DNA of 64,000 nucleotides from Prevotella sp. E13-27 (lineage in GTDB: Bacteria; Bacteroidota; Bacteroidia; Bacteroidales; Bacteroidaceae), in assembly GCF_023217965.1 (NCBI RefSeq), contig NZ_JALPSC010000001.1:434001-498000 (forward strand). Direction: 5' to 3'. Shown one piece after another: positions 1 to 10,137 of the stretch. How positions within the stretch are numbered: position 1 is the stretch's first letter; each line of letters starts with the position of its first letter. Made by a program: the position numbers and the translations under genes. The notes below the pieces were generated by a model. It was not told where the DNA came from. It worked only from the letters and a program-made list of their open reading frames with translations, and searched no databases.

Positions 1-464
1 AACCAGGATACGACAACTTCCTGTCGTTCCAGAATGCTGCCATTGACGCGCTTCTCTACACGCAGACCCTCTGCAACCTGATGGACGAAGAAGGACTGGG
101 CTATTGCTATCTGGGCACTACGGTCTATATGCCACAGATGATCATTGACACGCTCCAGTTGCCAAAGCTGGTAATGCCCATCGCCACACTCACCGTTGGC
201 TGGCCCGACGAAGAGCCGGCACTGAGCGACCGTCTGCCTATGGAAAGCTTCGTACACAACGAGACCTACAAGGACTATACTCCTGCAGACATTGACACCT
301 ATTATAATAATAAGGAGAGCCTTGAAGAGAACCGACACTTTGTAGAGATAAACAACAAAGAGACACTGGCACAGGTCTTCACAGACATACGCTACACGAA
401 GAAAGACAACGAGGCCATGTCGGAAGTGCTCTTAGAAACGCTGAAGCAGCAAGGGTTCCTATAG
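1..464 (+). CDS. Nitroreductase family protein, 3' part
   Basis: The reading frame is open from base 3 through the window edge, so the true start lies outside; about 154 C-terminal residues are visible. The stretch with LGYCYLGT, then LQLPKLVMPIATLTVGWP, is the flavin-binding C-terminal half typical of NfsA/FRP-type NAD(P)H-dependent nitroreductases, which reduce nitro-aromatics or quinones using FMN in the cytoplasm. The C-terminal tail beyond the fold is rich in acidic residues and Asn. It ends 78 nt before the GH2 gene, with no terminator visible between them. The family call is firm; the substrate is unknown. Confidence 0.8.
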   Translation, partial: PGYDNFLSFQNAAIDALLYTQTLCNLMDEEGLGYCYLGTTVYMPQMIIDTLQLPKLVMPIATLTVGWPDEEPALSDRLPMESFVHNETYKDYTPADIDTYYNNKESLEENRHFVEINNKETLAQVFTDIRYTKKDNEAMSEVLLETLKQQGFL

Positions 465-542
465 ACCGATAGCACACATTTACCATAACTACCAACGCCA
501 CACATATAACTAACAACACAATTATTAAACTATTACTTACCT

Positions 543-2951
543 ATGAACATTATCACAAGGAAAAGAATCAATTATCTGTTCCTTTTACTCGCGTGTTTCG
601 GAAAAGCGCAGGGACAGGTTTCATTCGGACAGGCAGAAAAGATTGACAACGACTGGTCTTTCCTGCGAGTAGATTCCACCACAAACAGTTTCGAATCACC
701 AAAGATGAGAGATGCCGCCTTCGACGACTCCCGTTGGCGCCGTCTGAGTCTGCCACACGACTGGAGTGTAGAGACACCCATGTCGCCCGATAAGGGTTCG
801 TGTCAGGCATATCTCACTGGTGGCATAGGATGGTATCGCAAACACCTTACCATTGACAAGAAGGCAGCCGAGACAGAAGGCATACGCCACTATGTATATT
901 TCGAAGGTGTATATAACTATTCTGAAGTATATGTAAATGGCAAGTTCTTAGGACTGCGTCCTAGCGGATTCGCATCATTTCTCTATGACATTACACCATA
1001 TCTCTCTGACAATGGCGACAACATCATTGCCGTAAGGGTGAACCATTCACAGGAATATGACTCACGCTGGTACACCGGCTCAGGCATCTATCGCCATGTA
1101 TGGTTAGTGAAAGCCCCTGAGGTACATCTGTCACAATGGGGCACCGCCTACAGACTGGTGAACATAAACAAAAGCAAGGCAGTCATTGAGGTTGACGTGG
1201 AAACGACCGATGACCGTACAGACAAGACAAAGGCGCTGACACAGAAAGCCGTCATCGAACTGACAGATGCCAGCGGAAATGTTGTCGCATCAACACAGAC
1301 AACCATAGGCGCACAAGAGAAGAAGACCGTCACGCTGACTGTGAAGAACCCACAGCGCTGGACTCTTGAAAAGCCATACCTATATACCCTGACCACAAAA
1401 CTGCCAAACGACAAGTCAGTAGTCAAAGCAGGACTGCGCACCCTCGAGTTCTCCGCAGACAAGGGCTTTGCACTTAACGGACAGTGGATGAAGATAAAGG
1501 GCGTATGCCTGCACGACGATGCTGGAGTGTTGGGCACGGCAGTACCTAAGGCCGTGTGGGAGCGCAGGCTCAAGGAGCTCAAGGCTATCGGCGTGAATGC
1601 CATACGCATGAGCCATAATCCCCATGCACCCGAGCTTTACGACCTCTGCGACGAGATAGGACTGCTCGTCATGGACGAAGCATCTGACGAATGGGAGTTT
1701 CCCAAACGCAAATGGATGAGAGGATGGAACAATGGAAAGCCAGAATATCAGGGAACATACACCTATTTCAATGAATGGATAGACCGCGACGTTGCCGACA
1801 TGGTGCGCCGCGACCGCTGTCACCCATCAATATTCCTTTGGTCGATAGGCAACGAGGTTGACTACCCCAACGACCCCTACTCTCACCCTGTTCTCGACGG
1901 TGGAACGAACGGGTTCACACAGCCCATGTACGGAGGCTATCACCCTAACCAGCCGAACGCAGAGCGCATAGGACATATTGCCAAGAGACTGGCAGCAATC
2001 GTTAAAGGCATTGACCCTTCACGCCCCACGACAGGAGCGCTGGCCGGTGTGGTAATGTCTAACGAGACCCTTTATCCTTCAGTCATTGATGTTGTGGGAT
2101 ACAACTATACCGAGAGCCGCTATGCCGAAGACCACAAGACCTATCCGAAACGAATAATCTATGGTTCAGAGAACCGTCACGACCTCAACGCATGGAAGGC
2201 GGTGAGGGACAATGAGCACATCTTCGGACAATTCCTTTGGACAGGCACCGACTATCTGGGTGAAGCTGGACAATGGCCATCGCGAGGCATGACGACCGGA
2301 CTGCTTGACATGGCAGGACAGCGCAAACCACTTGGATGGTATCGCGCTGCGCTTTGGAGCGATAAACCGACATGTTATATAGGCAGCAGCCCACTACCTC
2401 GCCAGAAAGACGGCAGGAGTCGCCGACAAGCTGGTGTCTCACCTTACGCTTCTGACACATGGAACTATATGGAAGGACAGAGCGTACGCGTTGTATGCTA
2501 TACCAACGCAAAGTCTGCACGACTGTTCCTAAACGGAAAGCCAGTTGGAGGAGCCCCACAACGCGACAAGGGAAGTGACATACTCTTCTGGGATATTGAC
2601 TACGAGCCTGGCACTCTGCGCTGTGAAGCAGACAATGGTGCTTCTTACGAGATTAAAACGACGAAAGAACCTTACGCCCTGCGCGTAACTACCGACTCAG
2701 TGGCACATATCTTTGTGGAGGTAATCGACGAAGATGGTAATCTGGTAAAAAATGCCGACAACGAGATAACGCTCATGGTAAGGGGGGCGCGCCTACTTGG
2801 CATGGAGAACGGTAATCCTAACGACACAAGCATTGCCGGAAACAAAAGAGGCAACCGCCTTCGTGTATTTGGCGGTCGCCTCGTAGCTTATATTCAGCCT
2901 GGAAATGAAAAGCTCTACATAAGAGCCTCATCACCATGGCTTAAAGATTGA
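543..2951 (+). CDS. Secreted glycoside hydrolase family 2 protein (beta-galactosidase-like)
   Basis: An 802-residue exported enzyme. Residues 1-24 form a signal peptide (basic start, hydrophobic core, KAQGQ cleavage region). The order of domains is GH2 jelly-roll sugar-binding domain (about 45-200), immunoglobulin-like domain (about 200-305), TIM barrel (about 306-620), then a DUF4982-like segment (around WNYMEGQSVRVVCYTNAKS) and a C-terminal Ig-like GH2_C5-type domain. Catalytic residues are visible: acid/base Glu438 in SIGNEVD and nucleophile Glu543 in YGSEN. GH2 enzymes hydrolyse beta-linked galactosides, mannosides or glucuronides; the C-terminal domain set favours beta-galactosidase. No SusC/SusD pair is nearby, so it is not in a recognisable polysaccharide utilisation locus. 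Its last 11 bases overlap the convergent outer membrane protein gene. Confidence 0.88.
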   Translation: MNIITRKRINYLFLLLACFGKAQGQVSFGQAEKIDNDWSFLRVDSTTNSFESPKMRDAAFDDSRWRRLSLPHDWSVETPMSPDKGSCQAYLTGGIGWYRKHLTIDKKAAETEGIRHYVYFEGVYNYSEVYVNGKFLGLRPSGFASFLYDITPYLSDNGDNIIAVRVNHSQEYDSRWYTGSGIYRHVWLVKAPEVHLSQWGTAYRLVNINKSKAVIEVDVETTDDRTDKTKALTQKAVIELTDASGNVVASTQTTIGAQEKKTVTLTVKNPQRWTLEKPYLYTLTTKLPNDKSVVKAGLRTLEFSADKGFALNGQWMKIKGVCLHDDAGVLGTAVPKAVWERRLKELKAIGVNAIRMSHNPHAPELYDLCDEIGLLVMDEASDEWEFPKRKWMRGWNNGKPEYQGTYTYFNEWIDRDVADMVRRDRCHPSIFLWSIGNEVDYPNDPYSHPVLDGGTNGFTQPMYGGYHPNQPNAERIGHIAKRLAAIVKGIDPSRPTTGALAGVVMSNETLYPSVIDVVGYNYTESRYAEDHKTYPKRIIYGSENRHDLNAWKAVRDNEHIFGQFLWTGTDYLGEAGQWPSRGMTTGLLDMAGQRKPLGWYRAALWSDKPTCYIGSSPLPRQKDGRSRRQAGVSPYASDTWNYMEGQSVRVVCYTNAKSARLFLNGKPVGGAPQRDKGSDILFWDIDYEPGTLRCEADNGASYEIKTTKEPYALRVTTDSVAHIFVEVIDEDGNLVKNADNEITLMVRGARLLGMENGNPNDTSIAGNKRGNRLRVFGGRLVAYIQPGNEKLYIRASSPWLKD

Positions 2952-4611
2952 TCTCGCAACCTACGCCCAGCACACGGTTGGTACGAGTGAACGAATCGCT
3001 CATCGTGCCACCTGTTGCTGTGGTCTGGGTGCGGTTATAAGTATCATAGTTTGTCTGGAAGTAAGCCACCTTCAGAGTAACATCTGCCGTTGCCTTATAG
3101 TTGACACCGAAACCGTAGCTATAGCTTGGTGTGACAAACGACATATCGTTCATGTACTCATCGGTAAGTCCGTAGCGCGTGAGCTGTCCACCAAGAGAGA
3201 CGGTAAGACGGTCGGTCACGTCCCACTCGGCACCGAGCAGCACCTCGTAGGTATTGCTCTCCAGTTTCTGCTGGGCGTTGCCATACCACTGGGCATCCTT
3301 GTCGAAGTAGTAGTGGCCGCCGGCATTGAGGCGCACCTGACTGATGGGACTCCACTGTGCTCCGAGAGTAAGCAGGGCAGGAACATCCTCATTAACCTTC
3401 TCGCTGTCCTTATACTTGTTTACAGCCTCAATCTCACTTGCCTCAAACACTGTTGACTCATTCTTCATGCGGATCTGAGTCTTGAACTCATACTTTGCAG
3501 CGAAGTTGAAGTGCTCGTTGAGTTTATAGTCTATGCCAACGATGGGAGCAACGCCTACAGAGCTCTGGTTACAGAGCAGGTTAACACCCTCGCTATACTT
3601 GGCCAGCTTTGCCATTTCATCCTTGCTCGCAGCCATCTGAGCCAGTCCTTGTTTCAGTTCAGCCTGAGCAGCTTTCAGTTCAGCAGTCATAGGCTGTCCG
3701 AGCTCCTCATACTTATTTATCAGGGTAAGATGAGACTGAGCAACGGCTACGTTCTGCTGAAGCTGTGCAGGCACCTTAGGTAGGAAGCTCTCGAAGTCTT
3801 CGTAGCTGTTGCCGGTCTTCACCATGATATTGCTGATACGAGCCTTATAGGTTGCTGTACCATAGAGCAGACGCAAGCCGCCATAGACAGAAAGACTAGG
3901 ATTCAGCTTATAGGCTGCACCGAGCTGGAAGCCAAAATAATACTGACGACCCTCCATGTAGCTTTCCATGTCATAGCCACCAACATTGTTCACACCGATA
4001 GCAGCAGGCTCGCTGACACCTGCCATATCACCAAGCGTTATGGGAGCGCCGGTTGTTGGGTTAGTACCCACTACTTTATTATACATAGGAGAGAGCGAAG
4101 TGGTAAGACCATTCAGCTTCATGGCAGTCTGATCGAGGACCATGAACTTCGAGGCAATGTTGCCCACAACGCTTTCGAAAGAGCCGAGTCCGTTGTCATA
4201 GCTGCAGCTTCCGCCACCTCCAGGAACAGAGAAGTTGAACTGCATGCTCCAGTTGCCCTTGTTCCATGCAGCCTGAATAGAAGGAATGCAAGGAGCGTCG
4301 GCTACACCCTCGAAAGTCTTTGTTGTATTACCATTGTTCTTCTTACCATATTTAAACACCTCGTTGGTAGAGTTAATGGTACGTGTCTGATGAGCATACT
4401 GCCAGTTTACACCAAGATGAAATCCCTGAGGCAAGAACACCACGCCAGCCGGATTGCTATATACGCCATCAAGGCCTATAGCAGCATCACGTGAAGGGTT
4501 ACGAAGGAAATCGATACTTTGGTTTGTGTTGGTTAAGATACCTCCTGCCATAGCAGTGGTTGACATTGCTGTCAGCATTGCACTGACAAGACAAACTTTA
4601 AAAATTTTCAT
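2941..4611 (-). CDS. Outer membrane transporter of the OmpP1/FadL/TodX family
   Basis: A 556-residue beta-barrel protein. I chose the ATG at 4611 because it starts a clean signal peptide (MKIFKVCLVSAMLTAMSTTAMA, cleaved before GG); the longer frame to 4647 runs into the promoter. After cleavage the mature protein begins with a hatch-like segment containing NPAGVVF, characteristic of FadL-type channels for hydrophobic compounds. Alternating aromatic/glycine strands fill the rest, and the final strand ends in N-L. A charged insert (about 300-360, rich in K, E, Q and A) probably forms a long helical excursion. It is transcribed alone from a TACCTTTG promoter at 4645-4652 (minus strand) and overlaps the GH2 stop by 11 bp. 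Confidence 0.85.
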   Translation of the reverse strand: MKIFKVCLVSAMLTAMSTTAMAGGILTNTNQSIDFLRNPSRDAAIGLDGVYSNPAGVVFLPQGFHLGVNWQYAHQTRTINSTNEVFKYGKKNNGNTTKTFEGVADAPCIPSIQAAWNKGNWSMQFNFSVPGGGGSCSYDNGLGSFESVVGNIASKFMVLDQTAMKLNGLTTSLSPMYNKVVGTNPTTGAPITLGDMAGVSEPAAIGVNNVGGYDMESYMEGRQYYFGFQLGAAYKLNPSLSVYGGLRLLYGTATYKARISNIMVKTGNSYEDFESFLPKVPAQLQQNVAVAQSHLTLINKYEELGQPMTAELKAAQAELKQGLAQMAASKDEMAKLAKYSEGVNLLCNQSSVGVAPIVGIDYKLNEHFNFAAKYEFKTQIRMKNESTVFEASEIEAVNKYKDSEKVNEDVPALLTLGAQWSPISQVRLNAGGHYYFDKDAQWYGNAQQKLESNTYEVLLGAEWDVTDRLTVSLGGQLTRYGLTDEYMNDMSFVTPSYSYGFGVNYKATADVTLKVAYFQTNYDTYNRTQTTATGGTMSDSFTRTNRVLGVGCEINL

Positions 4612-4644
4612 ATCCTTAAAACAAATCTTAAAAAAATTCGGCTG

Positions 4645-4815
4645 CAAAGGTAAATTTATTGTTCAATATACAACAATTTGACTTCTTTGGCTTAACAAAA
4701 ATTAATTAAAATTCGCACAAAATATGCTCAAACGTGCAATTTTGTGCAAAAAAACAGCATCAAAAAGGGCTCTTTTTGCACAAAACAAAATAGAGGTGTG
4801 CAAAAAAGAACCCTG
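4645..4815. promoter_or_regulatory. Promoter and repeated TTTTGTGCA motifs upstream of the FadL-type gene
   Basis: On the minus strand the -7 box TACCTTTG lies at 4645-4652, about 35 nt from the chosen start. Farther upstream, four copies of a GCACAAAA/TTTTGTGC motif cluster at about 4714-4722, 4739-4751, 4773-4786 and 4797-4807, in both orientations. Their function is unknown; they could be operator sites for this gene or for the 3' flank of the HD gene. Confidence 0.45.
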
Positions 4816-4829
4816 TGATTTATACAAAT

Positions 4830-6884
4830 TTATTTTTTCAACTCAGGATAGCTGATACGAGTATGATATATCGTCTTCAGTTTCTCAATAAGCACCGTCT
4901 TGGAATATGCAATCTCACGGAACGTGACAGGACACTCACGGAAGAATCCGTCAGCAAGCATCGTATCTATGATGCGATTAACCAACTGGCGTATATTCTG
5001 TTCAGAATAGTCAGTCAACGAACGCGAAGCGGCCTCAACGCCGTCGGCCATCATCAGTATGGCCTGCTCCTTTGTAGAAGGATTGGGACCTGGATAGGTG
5101 AAGAGCAAGTCATCGACATACTCATCAGGATGGGCATTCTTATAGTTCACATAGAAGAACTTGGCCTTTCCCTGTCCATGATGCGTTGAGATGAAGCCTT
5201 TTATCACATCAGGCAGGTTGTACTTATCTGCGAGTTTCAGTCCTTCAGTAACATGGCTTATGATTATTCCAGCACTGTCAATCTCAGACAGCTGCTCATG
5301 AGGATTGATGCCGCCAATCTGGTTTTCAGTGAAATAGACAGGATTCTGCAGCTTTCCTATGTCATGATACAAGGCTCCAGTACGCACGAGCTGAGCCTTA
5401 GCGCCAATCTTCCTTGCTATCTCTGCTGCAAGGTTTGCCACCTGAATGCTATGCTGGAATGTACCAGGTGCCTCTTCGCTCATACGTCGGAGAAGTTCCT
5501 TGTTCATGTCGCTAAGCTCGATGAGGGTTATGTTCGATGTATAGCCGAACAGCTTCTCCATGATAAGAAGCAGTGGGTAGCTACAGAAGAGTATGATTCC
5601 ACATACTATCAGATAATTATAGTCGCTGAGATTGATACTGTCGAAGCCCGTTGCCCTGATGAGGTCAAGTGCAAGGTTCATAAGACAGCTTGCCGTGGTC
5701 ACTATCAACGCTGTCGTCAGCAGCTGTGAGCGACTTGACAGATCGCGCAAAGACAGAATAGCCGTGAGGCCCGCTGTCAGCTCAATAGCGATGAAATCCA
5801 GCGGATACTGCAGCACGCAGGCACATATTAACACCAAGACGACATGTGACATGAAAGCCGTTCGCGAGTCCATGAACACACGGATGAAGATGGGCACCAT
5901 GGCAAACGGTATGAAGAACACATGCAGCAGGTTATGACTCACCAAAAGAGATGAAAGCACCGAAAAGACTACGATGAGCGAATAGATCATTCCCACTGAG
6001 CGCATGTTCTCGAAATAGTCGGAACGGAAGATGCTCAGGAATATGGTGAAGCCTGTCATCAACAGAAGCACATAGAGTATTTCGCCCAAAACAGTAGAGC
6101 TGAGATGTGACTGGTCCTTGTATCGGCGCTCACTCTCCTGCGTATATGACTCAAGCATCTGGTAGCGCTGTTCATCTACGATTGTTCCTCGGTCTATGAT
6201 TTTCTGTCCACGCTGAACGACTCCACTTGCACGTGGAATGGAATTGAGCAGTTCCTGCTTGCTCGCCTCACTGCGCTCTTCGTCATAAACAACGTTAGGT
6301 GCTATGTAATCGTTCAGGTTCATCTCAATGAGAACATCACGGAATCCACGAAGAGCATCGTCATTCACAAGAGATTCATAGGCCTGCTTCTCAGTAAGAA
6401 ATTCACTCGTCTTCTTGCTCTGCGCAATCTTTCCCGTAACGAGCCTCAGCAGATGTGTGGTGTCAGCCTCGCCACCAACAGGTGTCTTCGTATCAATGAT
6501 TCCACGCTCGTATAGCGAATAGAGGCTGTTGGCCACATTGTTCTTGAAGACAGCAGACAAGTAAGGGCCCTTCTTTTCACAGTCCTGCACGAACTCGCGC
6601 ACCTTTACAGGCCCCACCTCAGCATTATACGTATAATAGGGCTCGTAGTCAATCAAGGCGCTGTCACACTCTGCTTGCAGCGTAGCTTCACTTTTATATA
6701 TGGGGAAGTCGAATGGAGCCGTCAAGTCGGCATAACGCCACGGCGTTCCTAATTCTATCTTATAGTACTGGTATGCATCACGCGGCATGAACCAGACTAT
6801 CACAGTTACTGTGGCGAGCACAAGCAGCACACGCTGCAAAACATCGCGCCAAGTCAGAGTAGCTTTCAGGTTAATATGTTTCAT
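4830..6884 (-). CDS. 7TM-HD domain phosphodiesterase (PgpH-like)
   Basis: A 684-residue membrane protein of the 7TMR-HD family. An N-terminal membrane anchor (about 16-33) is followed by an extracytoplasmic region (about 40-270, the 7TMR-HDED type domain), a block of about seven hydrophobic helices (about 275-465), and a cytoplasmic HD domain. The HD signature is visible as HSIQVANLAAEIARK then ALYHDIGKL, with later STHHGQG and MADGVEAASRS metal-ligand segments. In characterised members (PgpH) the HD domain hydrolyses cyclic di-AMP to pApA. It is monocistronic and diverges from gltX, with a minus-strand -7 box TAAATTTG at 6913-6920. Confidence 0.85.
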   Translation of the reverse strand: MKHINLKATLTWRDVLQRVLLVLATVTVIVWFMPRDAYQYYKIELGTPWRYADLTAPFDFPIYKSEATLQAECDSALIDYEPYYTYNAEVGPVKVREFVQDCEKKGPYLSAVFKNNVANSLYSLYERGIIDTKTPVGGEADTTHLLRLVTGKIAQSKKTSEFLTEKQAYESLVNDDALRGFRDVLIEMNLNDYIAPNVVYDEERSEASKQELLNSIPRASGVVQRGQKIIDRGTIVDEQRYQMLESYTQESERRYKDQSHLSSTVLGEILYVLLLMTGFTIFLSIFRSDYFENMRSVGMIYSLIVVFSVLSSLLVSHNLLHVFFIPFAMVPIFIRVFMDSRTAFMSHVVLVLICACVLQYPLDFIAIELTAGLTAILSLRDLSSRSQLLTTALIVTTASCLMNLALDLIRATGFDSINLSDYNYLIVCGIILFCSYPLLLIMEKLFGYTSNITLIELSDMNKELLRRMSEEAPGTFQHSIQVANLAAEIARKIGAKAQLVRTGALYHDIGKLQNPVYFTENQIGGINPHEQLSEIDSAGIIISHVTEGLKLADKYNLPDVIKGFISTHHGQGKAKFFYVNYKNAHPDEYVDDLLFTYPGPNPSTKEQAILMMADGVEAASRSLTDYSEQNIRQLVNRIIDTMLADGFFRECPVTFREIAYSKTVLIEKLKTIYHTRISYPELKK

Positions 6885-6912
6885 TTTTCGTTTTCTTCTA
6901 AATAAAACGTGG

Positions 6913-7012
6913 CAAATTTAATCAAAAAAAAGTAAAAGCCCAAATTCTTTCGTATTTCTATCGTTTTTTTCATCACTTTAAGAAATAATTCGCTCGACTT
7001 TTTGTACCTTTG
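6913..7012. promoter_or_regulatory. Divergent promoters for the HD phosphodiesterase and gltX
   Basis: The minus-strand -7 box TAAATTTG (6913-6920) serves the HD gene. The plus-strand -7 box TACCTTTG (7005-7012) serves gltX, giving a leader of roughly 20 nt before the ATG at 7037. Both match the Bacteroidota consensus TAnnTTTG. Confidence 0.65.
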
Positions 7013-7036
7013 CAACCAAATTAGTTTTATATTGAC

Positions 7037-8584
7037 ATGACTATAACAGATAATGCTACTTCTCGAGTAGAAGGAAGAAGAGTAAGAGTGCGTTTTGCAC
7101 CAAGTCCAACAGGTCCTCTGCATATCGGCGGCGTGCGTACTGCCTTGTATAACTACCTTTTTGCACGTCAGCACGGCGGTGACTTAGTTTTCCGTATTGA
7201 AGACACTGATACAAACCGCTTTGTTCCACAGGCAGAGGCATATATCATTGAGGCTTTCCAGTGGTTAGGCATAAAGTTCGACGAAGGAGTTTCCTTCGGT
7301 GGTAATTATGGTCCTTATCGCCAGAGCGAACGCCGTGATATCTACAAAAAATATGTCAAGCAGCTCCTTGATGCAGGAAAAGCCTACATCGCTTTTGACA
7401 CGCCTGAAGAGCTGGATGCCAAGCGTGCCGAGATTCAGAATTTCCAATATGACAACAAGACGCGTCTTCAGATGCGCAACTCGCTGACCATGCCTGCCGA
7501 TGAGGTAGAGAAACTCATTGCCGAGGGCAAGCAGTATGTGGTTCGCATAAAGATTGACGCTGGACAGGAAGTGCTCGTTGATGACATGATTCGCGGTGAG
7601 GTTCACGTAAAGAGCGACATCCTCGACGATAAGGTGCTTTACAAGAGTGCCGACGAGCTTCCCACATATCACCTGGCAAACATCGTTGACGACCATCTCA
7701 TGGAGATAACCCATGTCATCCGCGGTGAGGAATGGCTCCCCTCTGCCCCACTCCACGTGCTCCTCTATAGAGCTTTCGGTTGGGAAGACACCATGCCACG
7801 CTTTGCCCACCTGCCTCTGCTGCTGAAGCCCGATGGAAAGGGTAAGCTGTCAAAGCGCGATGGCGACCGACTGGGCTTCCCAGTATTCCCACTCGACTGG
7901 AAAGACGAGCAGGGTGTGGTTACCTCAGCAGGCTATCGCGAACAGGGCTACTTCCCCGAGGCTGTTGTCAACTTCCTCGCACTGCTGGGATGGAACCCTG
8001 GCACAGAGCAGGAGATGTTCACCCTCGAAGAGCTTGTCAACGCGTTCGACATTGAGAAATGCTCTAAGGCAGGTGCGAAGTTCGCATACGAGAAGGGCAT
8101 CTGGTTCAACCACGAGTATATACTGCAGAAGTCAGCCGAGGAGATTGGCCACCTGTTTGAGCCTATATGCCGCGAACACGGAGTAACCGACTCATTCGAG
8201 CGTATCGTCAAGGTATGTGAGATGATGAAAGACCGCGTGAACTTCGTCAAAGAGCTATGGCCACTGTGCTCATTCTTCTTCGAGGCACCAACAGCCTACG
8301 ACGAGAAGACGGCAAAGAAGCGCTGGAAGGAAGACTCTGCCGAGACACTGAAGGAGCTATGCACAGTTCTTGAGGGTATCGACGACTTCTCTCTTGAGAA
8401 TCAGGAGAAGATTGTACATGAATGGATAGAGAGCAAGGAGCTGAAGCTCGGCAATGTGATGAACGCATGGCGTCTGGCTCTCGTAGGCGAAGGCAAGGGT
8501 CCTGGCATGTTCGACATCTCCGCATTCCTTGGCAAGGAAGAAACCATTCGTCGCACGCTGAAAGCATGCGAGGTGTTAAGATAA
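7037..8584 (+). CDS. gltX: Glutamyl-tRNA synthetase
   Basis: A 515-residue class I aminoacyl-tRNA synthetase that charges tRNA-Glu in the cytoplasm. The HIGH signature appears as [11 protein letters not shown] near residues 25-35 and the KMSKS equivalent as KLSKRDGD near 270. The Rossmann fold is followed by the helical anticodon-binding domain at the C terminus (from about 330). Length is normal for Bacteroidota GltX. Family members often start closer to the [11 protein letters not shown] segment, so the first dozen residues may not all be used. The next gene, waaA, starts 12 nt downstream, making a two-gene operon. Confidence 0.96.
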   Translation: MTITDNATSRVEGRRVRVRFAPSPTGPLHIGGVRTALYNYLFARQHGGDLVFRIEDTDTNRFVPQAEAYIIEAFQWLGIKFDEGVSFGGNYGPYRQSERRDIYKKYVKQLLDAGKAYIAFDTPEELDAKRAEIQNFQYDNKTRLQMRNSLTMPADEVEKLIAEGKQYVVRIKIDAGQEVLVDDMIRGEVHVKSDILDDKVLYKSADELPTYHLANIVDDHLMEITHVIRGEEWLPSAPLHVLLYRAFGWEDTMPRFAHLPLLLKPDGKGKLSKRDGDRLGFPVFPLDWKDEQGVVTSAGYREQGYFPEAVVNFLALLGWNPGTEQEMFTLEELVNAFDIEKCSKAGAKFAYEKGIWFNHEYILQKSAEEIGHLFEPICREHGVTDSFERIVKVCEMMKDRVNFVKELWPLCSFFFEAPTAYDEKTAKKRWKEDSAETLKELCTVLEGIDDFSLENQEKIVHEWIESKELKLGNVMNAWRLALVGEGKGPGMFDISAFLGKEETIRRTLKACEVLR

Positions 8585-8596
8585 AACGTAAGCACG

Positions 8597-9871
8597 ATGT
8601 ACAACCTCATCATCTACATCTACCTCCTTGGCGTTGCCATCGCAAGCCTTTTCAGCGAGAAGGTTCGCAAGATGTGGCGTGGCGAGCGCGATGCTTTCCG
8701 CGTACTCAAGGAGAAGGTTGACCCCACGGCACGCTATGTGTGGGTACACGCAGCCTCGCTTGGTGAGTTTGAGCAAGGGCGTCCGCTCATTGAGAAGATA
8801 AAGAGTGAGCATCCTGAGGTAAAAATCCTACTCACGTTCTTTTCACCATCGGGCTATGAGGTGCGAAAGAACTATGCAGGTGCCGACATCATCTGCTACC
8901 TGCCTCTTGACACCATTATAAATGCGCGCCGTTTCCTACGCATCATTCGCCCTGAGATGGCATTCTTCATCAAGTATGAGTTCTGGTACAACTATCTCCA
9001 CATACTGAAGCACCGCAATGTTCCTGTATATAGTGTGAGCAGCATCTTCCGCGAAAGCCAGGTATTCTTCCGCTGGTACGGCAAGCAGTACAGCCGTGTG
9101 CTGAAATGTTTCACCCACTTCTATGTGCAGAATGAGACAAGCAAGCGACTGCTGGAAGGCATCGGACTGACCAATGTCACCATCTCTGGCGACACACGCT
9201 TCGACCGTGTGCTTCAGATAAAAGAGCAGTCTAAGCAGCTGCCTATTGTCGAGACATTCGTGGGCGACTGCAAGAACGTGTTCGTGGCAGGTTCTTCGTG
9301 GCAGCCTGACGAGGAGATATTCATCAAATATCTCATCAGCAAGCTTGGCGGCGAGAACAGAACATGGAAACTGGTCATCGCGCCTCACGTCATTGGCGAG
9401 GAACATCTGAAACAAATTATGTCGCTGCTTTATGGCAAGAAGATTGTACGCTACACCGAGGTGGCTGCTGCCGACAAGGTGTCGCTACAGCCCACAGCAG
9501 AGCCTCAGCAGCTGAAAGATGCCGATGTGCTCATCATAGACTGTTTCGGACTCTTGTCAAGCATCTACCATTATGGCACCGTTACCTATGTAGGTGGTGG
9601 TTTTGGAGTAGGAATACACAATGTCTTGGAGGCAGCCGTTTGGGAGAAGCCTGTAGTGATAGGTCCAAACAACCAGAAGTTCCAGGAAGCGCAAGAGCTG
9701 AAGACCGTTGGCGGATGCTTCGAGATAGCCAACTACGAGGATTTCGACATTCTCATGGAGCGCTTCGAAAACGAGCCGAACTTTCTTTCAGGTGCCGGAC
9801 AAAAGGCAGGCAACTACGTGAAAGGAAAGTCAGGAGCTACAGAAAAGGTTCTGTCAGACGTTACCATCTGA
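8597..9871 (+). CDS. waaA: 3-deoxy-D-manno-octulosonic acid (Kdo) transferase
   Basis: A 424-residue GT30 glycosyltransferase that adds Kdo from CMP-Kdo to lipid IVA on the inner face of the cytoplasmic membrane during lipopolysaccharide core synthesis. An N-terminal hydrophobic anchor (1-20) precedes the acceptor-binding Rossmann domain with the characteristic WVHAASLGEFEQGRPLIE segment (Glu general base). The C-terminal donor-binding domain contains GGGFGVGIHNVLEAAVWEKP. It is translated right after gltX, and its stop abuts the convergent lipoprotein gene with no spacer. Confidence 0.94.
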   Translation: MYNLIIYIYLLGVAIASLFSEKVRKMWRGERDAFRVLKEKVDPTARYVWVHAASLGEFEQGRPLIEKIKSEHPEVKILLTFFSPSGYEVRKNYAGADIICYLPLDTIINARRFLRIIRPEMAFFIKYEFWYNYLHILKHRNVPVYSVSSIFRESQVFFRWYGKQYSRVLKCFTHFYVQNETSKRLLEGIGLTNVTISGDTRFDRVLQIKEQSKQLPIVETFVGDCKNVFVAGSSWQPDEEIFIKYLISKLGGENRTWKLVIAPHVIGEEHLKQIMSLLYGKKIVRYTEVAAADKVSLQPTAEPQQLKDADVLIIDCFGLLSSIYHYGTVTYVGGGFGVGIHNVLEAAVWEKPVVIGPNNQKFQEAQELKTVGGCFEIANYEDFDILMERFENEPNFLSGAGQKAGNYVKGKSGATEKVLSDVTI

Positions 9872-10096
9872 CTACTTCCGTTCCACTTTGCGCGTAGCCG
9901 GAACACCGTAGAGAAGCTTTATAGCTCGGTCTGGGAGCTGTGGAAGAGTATCTACTTCGAGTTTTTGAATTTTTTCTTCAATAGTGGGGTCCTTTGGCGA
10001 CTCCACTTTTTTTGTCGTCTTACATGAGCCAAAGCCCAACAGAGCTATAAGCGATGTGAGCATCATGTTACTAAAAGAATAGAATCTCTTTGCCAT
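9872..10096 (-). CDS. Small lipoprotein paired with a radical SAM enzyme
   Basis: A 74-residue precursor. Residues 1-24 are a lipoprotein signal peptide ending in LLGFGSC, so the mature protein would begin at Cys25. The mature part is only about 50 residues: a Lys/Thr/Pro linker, a short helix (EEKIQKLEVDTLPQL) and a tail with LLYGVPATRKVERK. It lies 41 nt downstream of the radical SAM gene on the same strand, almost certainly co-transcribed. This matches the described rSAM/lipoprotein pairing in Bacteroidetes (TIGR04133 enzyme with TIGR04134 lipoprotein, recalled from memory). The YGVP tail is the most distinctive segment and a plausible modification or recognition site, but this is inference. 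The peptide has no known activity. Confidence 0.7.
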   Translation of the reverse strand: MAKRFYSFSNMMLTSLIALLGFGSCKTTKKVESPKDPTIEEKIQKLEVDTLPQLPDRAIKLLYGVPATRKVERK

Positions 10097-10137
10097 ATCT
10101 GTAATTACTTGTTTATTTTCTTATTACTGCAATTTCC

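Noticed and set aside
8936..9415. 159-residue minus-strand ORF opposite waaA
   Set aside because: It has no signal, motif or promoter; the waaA frame is clearly the coding one.
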